A stretch of 64,000 nt of DNA, from contig NC_033568.1 in the NCBI RefSeq assembly GCF_001680005.1, forward strand, positions 1,550,001 to 1,614,000. Reading direction: 5' to 3'. A program made the translations under genes and the position numbers. Below, piece after piece: positions 57,501 through 64,000 of this stretch. The notes beneath the pieces were generated by a model. The model ran no database searches and had not been told where the DNA came from. It worked only from the letters and a program-made list of their open reading frames with translations. This DNA is from Plasmodium coatneyi. Lineage: Eukaryota > Apicomplexa > Aconoidasida > Haemosporida > Plasmodiidae. Every line of letters begins with the position of its first letter. Positions within the stretch are counted from its first letter, which is position 1.

Positions 57501-59015
57501 GACAACGTTGAGGAGACGTGTAAGAAATCGCTCTACGAATTGGAGGAGAAGCACACCTATTTTGTGAATCAGCTAAATGCCCAATTTTATTTAACGAACA
57601 AAATATGCGAGGAGAAATTTTTGAAAATCCAGGAGGAATTCGATTTATATAAAAAGAAATCGACGGAGGAAATTCTTGACCTGAAAAAGGAACACCAAAT
57701 GAAGGTAACACAACTGACTACGCAAAAGGATGAAGAAGTGAAGAAAAAAAATGAACTCATAGAAAACCTTAAAGAGAAATACGAAAACCTGCAGAAGGAG
57801 AAGGAAGAGTACATAAAACAGATCGAGGAGGACGTGGATGAGGAGATCCTGCTCATATCGCAGAAGTACGAGCAGCAGATTGGTGAGCTAAAGAAGGACA
57901 AGTACGACTTGCTTGGAAAGTTTAAGCTGTACGAGCATATCGAGGGTGAGCTGAAGGAGAGCATTCAGCTGGAGAAGGAGAAATTTGTCAAGAACAACAT
58001 CACTGCGAAGCGGCTGCAGGAGGTGAGTTACAACCGTTCGGTGTGTATTTCGATCGGTTGGTGTGTATTTCGATCGGTTTGTGTGTATTTCGATCGGTTT
58101 GTGTGTATTTCGATCGGTTGGTGTGTATTTCGATCGATTGGTGTGCATTGCCATGTCTTCATGTGTGTATTGCCGTGTCATCGTGTGTTCCCCCCTTTTT
58201 TGATGCCTGCTTGGTGCCCCCACCCCCCGCAGAGCATCGACCACCTGAAGGGCGAAGTGACGACGCTGAAGGAAAACCTCACAGAGAAGGATGACGAAAT
58301 CGAGTGCATGAACAAAGACATGTCCAACCTGAACAAAAAAAACGAAGAACTGGAAAAGCTGAAAATTGTCTTGTCGCAAAAAATAAAAGATTTAGAGTCC
58401 AATTTAGCGCCCAAAAATTCAGAAATAAAAATTATGAGAGAAAAAATTGAAGAAATGTCAAAGTGCTTTGAAAACAATCACAAAAAAACAGTAAACTTGC
58501 AGATAGAAATTAATGAATATAAAATGAAGATAAAATCTCTGCATGATGATTTACTATGTAATAATAAGACGATTGGAAATTATGAAAAAATTTTGAAAAA
58601 TTTACAGGAGCATATTAAGGAATGCTATTTACACTTGCACGATAAGAAAATTTTTAACGCGTCCTTCCTCAACTTGTATAATAAGTTCCACAAGGTGAAC
58701 GATGTAAAGAACTACGACACGAAAAATGTCTTCTCGGAGTACGTGCGCCAGAAGGAACATCTCGAAAATATGATTGACGTGCTGAAGGATAAGCTGCAGA
58801 AGGAGTCGGAGGCCTTCCGCACAGAGAAAATAAAAATGATGAACGAGAATTCGCTCCTTTTGAAGGAAATTAACGATTTGAAGGTGGACCTGAATTTCCT
58901 CAAGGCGGAGTGCCACGACGCTAAGCTGGTGAATCGCAAGATCCAGTTTCTGCGCAAGTACAACAAGAAGGGCGGGGCGGGCAGCGCAACCAAGCAAGTT
59001 CCCCCGGAGGGGTAA
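54516..59015 (+). CDS. CFAP57-like WD40 and coiled-coil axonemal protein, two exons, 1429 aa
   Basis: Exon 1 is 54516-58022 and exon 2 is 58233-59015. The 210-base intron has donor GAG/GTGAGT and acceptor CCCGCAG in phase 0. It is open in frame, so a 1499-residue product without splicing is formally possible, but the insert would translate a 20-bp minisatellite into Cys/Val/Phe repeats inside a coiled coil. The first roughly 740 residues are beta-propeller-like WD40 repeats (the start resembles WDR65/CFAP57: GTNGVIHSLSEKKQKFLLS). Residues from about 910 onward are a long Glu/Lys-rich coiled coil. CFAP57 in other eukaryotes is part of the axoneme and needed for inner dynein arm assembly. In Plasmodium that would place it in the male gamete flagellum. 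The family name rests on overall layout and N-terminal resemblance. Confidence 0.85.
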   Translation: MYAFEKKEETYFTKAIYAYGINRSIKNPFYLLEDNCFFYCIGTNGVIHSLSEKKQKFLLSDESSYGIVCLGISNDRKLLVLGERSVRKPFLSIYTNNSKLVKRLTLEIADNECKIMNVSFSSKNKYVYCLTSGSTKSLFFCYDWLQGKLMFCKIFSPSVFSDYCEICLNAQNSSYIALLSVSPVKSGVNSGATSDAIGQVTANVTPNTTASVTADYTTLGQSNHVDGGQKAEGERPPMGPPTQRHVFLYHNVERNLVEIKIKNKKLDKIDRNFTNCCWLSDGVLLLTNKNNHLIFYDVKKEKVKIYNKHLSNLEIVKVVCLSRGFLLFDYEGVHVYERSADLSTNMCYVLRYSVRFNFSALMNGYCLVSPCEKFLYFLAQDGNLKKFDMWRGRSGGGKGEEQVALGGSKWDNGLDMELSTIGDDILPTCDENTPLDMGSHPPFKHYEKHVETVLEDVSPAKINDFDVCMKPPLIILCYDDNVIKMINYKKKEVVMSNSFNNEPLHLSIHCSGHLLLVAFTDKLRLFHILYNKLKIKKEFFLKNCSCCKFSNGGSFMAVSKISTIYIYKTYTHELLYVLKSHVNYITDLVWSCNDFTIFSIGKDGYLFEYSLYNNGNKNMEVMQKDKKFLSIDLEILNEKNKKKESNEQNNDNSPNQGKYGSEYKSFNNLRTNEMKNVFVSCDDKTIKQFCNSKVECVLESEYVVDKILLYKNKFLIASFYNGFYCRIRFYVLPLCGLYLEIPCHILNCVNLKLDANGELLFSCSRDGSIYIFSIEKMDSIFLSQNNSSSLGEVTNSGQVENAVTASMDDDHTEGENPQKGQHLSSSNDTTGVYSEELVSTGKLLTGMDDPNGREGSSNGGLPNTGTTTEEKKLVLSDLSAERGDNQTGDGLHGAKQKSKLKNNFLIYDLENKTNYLLNEEEKESDDILIDFYYVQKKNKEFLELQKKITNLKNQMELEMKNRESIHKSEMNKLDKQKNVEIKNLLKINKNILKEKDNVEETCKKSLYELEEKHTYFVNQLNAQFYLTNKICEEKFLKIQEEFDLYKKKSTEEILDLKKEHQMKVTQLTTQKDEEVKKKNELIENLKEKYENLQKEKEEYIKQIEEDVDEEILLISQKYEQQIGELKKDKYDLLGKFKLYEHIEGELKESIQLEKEKFVKNNITAKRLQEVSYNRSVCISIGWCVFRSVCVYFDRFVCISIGWCVFRSIGVHCHVFMCVLPCHRVFPPFLMPAWCPHPPQSIDHLKGEVTTLKENLTEKDDEIECMNKDMSNLNKKNEELEKLKIVLSQKIKDLESNLAPKNSEIKIMREKIEEMSKCFENNHKKTVNLQIEINEYKMKIKSLHDDLLCNNKTIGNYEKILKNLQEHIKECYLHLHDKKIFNASFLNLYNKFHKVNDVKNYDTKNVFSEYVRQKEHLENMIDVLKDKLQKESEAFRTEKIKMMNENSLLLKEINDLKVDLNFLKAECHDAKLVNRKIQFLRKYNKKGGAGSATKQVPPEG
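58041..58150. repeat. 20-bp minisatellite in intron, five copies plus a partial
   Basis: The unit GTGTGTATTTCGATCGGTTG is repeated at 58041, 58061, 58081, 58101 and 58121, with single-base variants at the end of the unit, then a diverged partial copy at 58141. The period is not a multiple of three. Each unit contains the palindrome CGATCG. It lies wholly inside the intron 58023-58232. Confidence 0.95.
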
Positions 59016-59016
59016 C

Positions 59017-59112
59017 CATTAAGTGTCTGTACTGACCGGACAGGTTTACATTAAGTGTGTGCACCCACGGGACAGGTATGCACGAAATGTCTGTACCCAT
59101 CGACGGGGTAAC
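59017..59112. repeat. 32-bp imperfect tandem repeat, three copies
   Basis: Units begin at 59017, 59049 and 59081, the first two with CATTAAGTGT and the third with CACGAAATGT. They immediately follow the CFAP57-like stop codon and fill most of the short gap to the convergent PPR gene. Confidence 0.85.
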
Positions 59113-59151
59113 CCCTTTCGCAGCTTCCCCTTGCACACTTCGATGGCCGCC

Positions 59152-60953
59152 TCACCAGTCAGACGCCTCATTAACCAACTTCGCGCACAGCGGAGTCAAC
59201 TTGTAATTTTTCTGAATGATTAAATTTTTCAAATTTGTAAAATCTTCGCGCATGTTGAGTTCTTTAAAGGCCAAGAGGACGAAGCCCAGCGTGCTGATGT
59301 TAATTTCGAGAGAAGGTGCGCCTTTTTCCTGCATAGTGATCAATTCAGCGTAAAGCGAAATGACCACGTCATATTTTTTACAATTTATGCAAGCAATCAT
59401 GGCGTCATTGTAAAGCTTCAGTAAATCCTCCGATGAGACATTCAACAGTTTAGCTACTCTCAACACATAAATGGCGTAGTTATAAATCCCGCAATTTTTA
59501 AATGCATTAATTGTGTATACAAAGGGAATAATATTTTTTTTACTCAATAATTTTTTCATTTGCATTTCTTTAAATAGCTTGAATGCTTTTTCATAATCGT
59601 CCACGATGCTATAAGCGTTCAACATATATCCGTAGGAAATATCATTTGGCGTTAACATTAATTCATCGAATTCATTTTTCCACACGTCTTCGATGATGTT
59701 AATTTTTCCATGCACATTTAGTGCTTTTAAAATATTATTTAAAATATTAACGTTAATATATTTTTTAAAATTGGGGTCATCCTTCAGTTTGTTGTAATAG
59801 TCTAGACACTTTTCATACTTTCCATTTTTTGCCAACAGGTCGAAAATGCTTTCGAAAAGGAGGATAGAGGGCATGTACTTTCCTGTGTTTAATAACTCCT
59901 CGAAGTATTTGACCCCTTGTTCAGGTAAATTGGACATGTTACATGCGAAGATCACATTGGCATATTCGCTGTATTGGATTTTGCTGCTCCCCTTTTCGAC
60001 GTGTTTAATCTTCTTCGTTATTTCTTTAAACTGATTTGTGTAGGTGTTTTCTCCTTCCGTCTTTGCGTCTTCTTCTGTGGCGGCCTCTTCCTCAAACGCG
60101 TCCTTCCACGCGTTGTTATCACGAACACCGCTACCGTCACCATCACCACTAACGTCACCTCCACTGGTAACGTCCCCCCCCAATTATTTACTTCCTCCAC
60201 CAGGGGGTCGCTCCGCAGCTTCTCCAGAAATTCGACAGCCTTGTGCCCGTCCCCCACTTTGGCAAAGCAGCTTATCATGAGAGCGTAAATTTCATACGTT
60301 GGAGTAAGCTTATCCGTCTCTACCATCTCTTCAAATAAAACTTCCGCGTGTTCCCCCAGGTGGTAATTGGCACATAGACGGAGCAGTAGCTTATACGATA
60401 CCAAATCTGGTTTTATGTTTTTTTTTTTCATTATTTCGAATAACTCCAGCATGCTTTTCAGGCAGCCCTTCTTTTCCACTGCAGACATGGCCGCATTGAA
60501 AGCCAGCGTAGTGGCGTCCACGTCCCTGCTGGCGTATATCAGGTTCATCACTTTTACCCAGTCCATGTTTAGCGGGACGACGCTCTTTTCCACTTCTTTC
60601 TGTGCGCCCTTCTTTTGTAAAATGTCCTCATCGGGGGTAGGGGCGTCCTGGTTAGCCCCTTCGGGGGTCGTCCTGCTCGAGGTGAACCCAGTTTGGTCTT
60701 CTTCGCCCATACTGCTACACAGGTGGGGTACCCCTTCCCCACTACGCTTCGTAAAAATGTTCACCTCCTTCCTTTTGCCATTTTCGTATGCCCTGCGCCA
60801 AATGTGTTTCCTTCTTTTCCCACTCCCGTTTGTTTCTACCAAATGGTTGTCAAGGTAATTCACAAAAAGAACATCGTTAAGGCTGTTTCGCCACTTTATG
60901 CATGTCACACTTTGGATTATGCAAAAAGCATAGCAAAAGTATTTTAGATTCAT
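59152..60953 (-). CDS. Pentatricopeptide repeat (PPR) protein, frame broken at a G8 tract
   Basis: Two overlapping frames together encode about 600 residues. The first starts at 60953, with a hydrophobic N-terminus (FCYAFCIIQSVTCIKW) suggesting organelle targeting, and carries PPR motifs such as TLAFNAAMSAVEKKG and DLVSYKLLLRLCANYHLG. The second, ending at 59152, continues PPR repeats (NDISYGYMLNAYSIVDDYEKAFKLF and others, given here in part). The switch lies near 60174-60181, where the minus strand has eight Gs; nine Gs (or six) would keep one frame. No intron with matching phase was found there. The likely explanation is homopolymer miscount or an indel, not two genes. P-class PPR proteins bind organellar RNA. 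Confidence 0.8.
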
Positions 60954-61775
60954 TTAGTTGGCGGTAGTACAGCGATAGGCTGCCGGTGTGCGTACTCCTT
61001 TTTTTTACCTGCAGAGAGGGGGACCCTCTTTTTCGTTTTGTTGGCCTTAACAAGTGGGAGGTGTTGTGCCCCTTTGCGATTCTTCCACTCATTATGGGGA
61101 ACTTACAATACGAAACGAAGTGTGAACAGGAGTAGGGTTACTCTCCCATTGCGGAATTTTTTCTCCTACGCGGAGTGGTAATACATACGCGGGTATTTCC
61201 CTTGCAGATGCGTGTGCCTTCCCGGTGTGAACTTAAACCTGATGGGCAAACCAGAACGGGATCCAAGTTCGAAATGTACGTTTCGCCTTTTTATTCTACA
61301 CGGAGGGATGGTTGCTTAGAGCTTCGTCCGGGGGAAGCGGCTTCTTTATGGGCAGTTGACATGGAAAAAAAAAAAAAAACACACCTCAAACGGGGGCATC
61401 TTTCACAAGGCAACCTACATGAGAGCCCACCACTCCAATCTCTCATAACAGCAACAGTTTAATTAAAAAGTTGGTATGCTCTGGTGATGTTTTCTTTTTT
61501 TGCTAAGTCAGAAAGGGGGATACTACCCTTTTGTTTTGTTTTTATGCTTCCCCTTTTTCACACATTTCGCAAAAATTTCAGGATTGAAAAAATTACAGAA
61601 AAAAATTGAAACTTCAACGTGCATATATTGAGGGGTTGCAAAAATTGGCGGTAAAAAAAGGAACCGCCTGTTGTGTGTACACAAATGTAATAAGAAGTTA
61701 ACATGCACTGAACGAAAGTCCAAATGAAATTGATGCGGAAACATTCCCATGTGAGGCACTTCCCTCATGGTGTAG
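60954..61775. other. Intergenic region, PPR promoter / GDPD 3' side
   Basis: Both neighbours are on the minus strand. A plus-strand ORF at 61175-61462 has no motif and is not called. T- and A-runs only. Confidence 0.6.
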
Positions 61776-63314
61776 TCACGCCGAGGAAGCGTGCAGACGG
61801 GCCTGCCTGGCAATGTCTATATTATTAGGGCATATAGAGTCGACACCCATTTTTACGTAAAACAAATGGTCTTGGTATTCGTCCTTATCCTCAGTGCCCC
61901 AGTAAATCATAATTTTTTTATTGCTATTATGTAGCGTCTGGAAGAAGTTTTCAACGGAAGTAACGACTTTGTCTCCTCCACTTCCATCCATGGTGATTGG
62001 CTGTTTGAAGGATCGATAGGAAAAGTGTGCCCACTCAGCATTATAATATTTCATGGTAGAAAAGATGGAATCAAAATTTGGCATGACTTCATCGTCAGAA
62101 AATAGCATAGCAACAGGGATGTTCAATCTGTTATTTCGAACAGCTTTTAATAAATCGATTTGTTGCAGGTTACCATGGGAAATTTCCCCATTTTTTTTCT
62201 CTTCACTTTTTTCTTTCACCTGTCCATTATTTAGTACCCAACTGAATGAGCTAAATTTGAATTTATAGTTTTTATAATTTTCTAATATGTCCAGTAGGTG
62301 GATCCCCAAATCTTCTTTCATTCCCTTCAGCTCAATGTCGTATGTTAATTTGTCTTTGTACAAATTTAGCACATCCTTTAAAAGGGGCACGTGATAAAAC
62401 TTTGACAAAAATATGAACAGCTTTTTTTTTTTTTTCAAATTGTAATTTTTTTTCATTACATAGTGTGTGTATATATCTTTACAGAAATTGCATTTTATGG
62501 AATTAACGAATTGTTGCTCTAGGAGTTGCTCGTTCATTGGGGGGGTGCTTTCCTCTGTGTGTGACTGGTCTAGTTCGCCATCCAGTTTCCCTTCCTCTGG
62601 GAACAAATCCTGCAGGGAAGTTCCGTTAAGCATTTTTTCCAATTCGTCATTTTCATCCATATTTATGTAGGGCCGTTTATAATCTGCGTACTCCATGTTT
62701 TTTTTTTCCTTTTCTGCTTTACTGAGGGTGGCGAATTTTGCATTTTCCTGTTCATTTTTCACGGGTGTCTTAACATAAACTCCGTGGGAATGACCATCTT
62801 GGTGATGCTCACCGTTGCAATTGCAGGTGTTCTTATCGTTTTGGATAATTGTTCCTTCTCTTTCTGCATGGTTAGTTGCCACGTTTTCCACTTCAACGTT
62901 GGATACACCTGATGCGGTGGAACCCTGCTGGTAGAATTGCCTCCCTTTGGTTAGGATCCAGGGTTCTTTAAAATGATAGCTCTGTATTTCCTCTGCTGTT
63001 AATTCTTCTATGTGTTTTTTTTTCGAATCTTCATCATACAGTAAGGTGTGGCCGAGCAGCCCATCCTCCGTTCCGTGAATAACCACAACTTCCTTGTCCT
63101 TGGTTAGCCACACATCTAATTCAATTCCATCAATGTTTTCATCCACTGCTTTTTTAAATGAGTATAAGGAATTTTCCGGGTAGGGGGAAGTCCCCCCTGC
63201 TTCACTGGTGCCACACCCCCGATGACCAACTATTGTGGTCATTTGGATGACACAAATTTTAAGGACGTATAAAAAGGTGGCCAACAAAATGAAGTTACCC
63301 CTGCGAATACCCAT
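61776..63314 (-). CDS. GDPD: Glycerophosphodiester phosphodiesterase, 512 aa
   Basis: Single exon. A hydrophobic N-terminus (about 8-27, FILLATFLYVLKICVI) acts as signal peptide, so the enzyme enters the secretory path (vacuole or parasitophorous space). The GDPD TIM-barrel motifs are intact: VGHRG with H31/R32, PENSLYSF, IELDVWLTKD with E65 and D67, and VVIHG with H80. The family hydrolyses deacylated phospholipids such as glycerophosphocholine to glycerol-3-phosphate and the free alcohol. A low-complexity insert of roughly 150 residues (about 125-280, with a His/Asn/Glu-rich stretch) interrupts the barrel, as is common in Plasmodium enzymes. The C-terminal part retains the IYWGTEDKDE and MGVDSICPNN segments typical of the family end. 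Confidence 0.95.
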   Translation of the reverse strand: MGIRRGNFILLATFLYVLKICVIQMTTIVGHRGCGTSEAGGTSPYPENSLYSFKKAVDENIDGIELDVWLTKDKEVVVIHGTEDGLLGHTLLYDEDSKKKHIEELTAEEIQSYHFKEPWILTKGRQFYQQGSTASGVSNVEVENVATNHAEREGTIIQNDKNTCNCNGEHHQDGHSHGVYVKTPVKNEQENAKFATLSKAEKEKKNMEYADYKRPYINMDENDELEKMLNGTSLQDLFPEEGKLDGELDQSHTEESTPPMNEQLLEQQFVNSIKCNFCKDIYTHYVMKKNYNLKKKKKLFIFLSKFYHVPLLKDVLNLYKDKLTYDIELKGMKEDLGIHLLDILENYKNYKFKFSSFSWVLNNGQVKEKSEEKKNGEISHGNLQQIDLLKAVRNNRLNIPVAMLFSDDEVMPNFDSIFSTMKYYNAEWAHFSYRSFKQPITMDGSGGDKVVTSVENFFQTLHNSNKKIMIYWGTEDKDEYQDHLFYVKMGVDSICPNNIDIARQARLHASSA

Positions 63315-64000
63315 TTAAGTTTTTTTTTTCCCGTGGAACTACGTGGGGTGGGTGGATGCTTACCTCACGGGTGATACAATTATATGCGTCAATGCGCTTG
63401 GACAGGGGGGGGGAATATATATGTTCGACGTATTCCCAGACCCGTGCACGGGGGAGTGTATATACAGGGGGCAAAACTGAGCTATGCAGAAAGGCAGCTC
63501 TGCGGGGGATACACCCCATACGAATATAACCAAGGTTGGAAAAAAAAAAAAATAGCAAAACAAAGAAAAATGCTGAGGTGAATCAAATGGGGTGAGAAAA
63601 GTATACCCAACTTGGGGGCGCAATATAACAGGACGTGGGGGGACGGAAAAACAAACAGAAAAGTTGAAAAACGCAAAAAGGAAATGGACTGTAGAGCAAG
63701 GAAAAACACAAATGATATTGCTATGATGACATTTACGAATAATTAGAAGGTTATACACGTGCATGAACATTTGCTAGGTGGTCATGCCAAGGGGTAAAGA
63801 ATAACAGATAAGTATGTTTTTTAGAGAAGCTCCCTAAGGTGAGGAGAAAGCTTCCAAAGGGGAACAAAGCAGAGGCAGCGCCGACTTGTTAGTCTCTCTC
63901 CTAAGGATGAAGATTCAAAATTTTGGCCTCATTTATCTGTTCACTACAAATTTGAAATTTTTTTTTTTTTTTAAATCAAATGGTGGAAAAATTTACTTCC
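63315..64000. other. Upstream region of GDPD, to window edge
   Basis: It contains G- and A-runs (63404-63412, 63541-63553) and a T-run at 63959-63972. Short ORFs carry no motif. No gene is seen before the edge. Confidence 0.55.

Noticed and set aside
58023..58232. Coding insert of 70 residues in the CFAP57-like protein
   Set aside because: Flanked by good GT/AG sites in phase 0, made of a 20-bp repeat that rotates frame, and would interrupt a coiled coil; treated as an intron.
1..64000. CRISPR arrays, insertion sequences, tRNA/rRNA genes, subtelomeric multigene families (pir and similar), centromere
   Set aside because: None seen: no spaced direct-repeat array, no transposase motif, no tRNA T-loop, and all genes are conserved core-chromosome types; the AT-rich stretch at 6400-8300 is too mixed to claim a centromere.

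Overview
The window looks like a chromosome-internal piece of a malaria parasite of the vivax/cynomolgi/knowlesi group (Plasmodium). The evidence is moderate GC in exons, AT-rich intergenic DNA with long poly-A/poly-T runs, short GT-AG introns with T/C-rich acceptors, lysine/asparagine-rich low-complexity protein inserts, and a gene set and order that (from memory, not searched) matches the P. falciparum chromosome 14 plasmepsin locus. Only one digestive-type plasmepsin is present, where P. falciparum carries four in tandem, so this is not a Laverania species. The exact species cannot be fixed from the sequence.

Layout, left to right: the 3' part of an ApiAP2 transcription factor, probably AP2-G2 (+); plasmepsin IV (-); a two-exon unknown protein (-); a 1934-residue low-complexity unknown protein (+) whose stop lies 19 bases from the convergent stop of a five-exon TRM112 (-); a small unknown protein (+); a six-exon PRP38B-like splicing factor (-); a two-exon Qc-SNARE (+); fibrillarin with a 7-base first coding exon (-); the LCCL/SRCR/LamG protein CCp3/LAP1 (-); a five-exon RlmN-type radical SAM methyltransferase (-); a three-exon multi-pass membrane protein (+); VPS29 (-); an apicoplast-type ClpC ATPase (-); a CFAP57-like WD40/coiled-coil protein (+); a PPR protein whose frame is broken at a G8 tract (-); and a glycerophosphodiester phosphodiesterase (-).

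Eight genes need splicing. I worked out exon borders from reading-frame phase, GT/AG sites and family motifs; TRM112, PRP38B and RlmN are badly misrepresented by single ORFs. The genes are unrelated housekeeping, sexual-stage and organelle functions, as usual in Plasmodium. Loose themes are RNA handling (fibrillarin, TRM112, RlmN, PRP38B, PPR), membrane traffic (SNARE, VPS29), sexual development (AP2-G2, CCp3, the CFAP57-like protein) and organelle proteostasis (ClpC).

No convincing undescribed multi-gene system is visible. The most interesting unexplained signals are non-coding: a GC-rich two-step hairpin 3' of plasmepsin IV, a perfect 13-bp hairpin just after the 209-residue gene, an identical 30-base sequence in two distant intergenic regions, and a 20-bp minisatellite inside an intron that happens to be open in frame.
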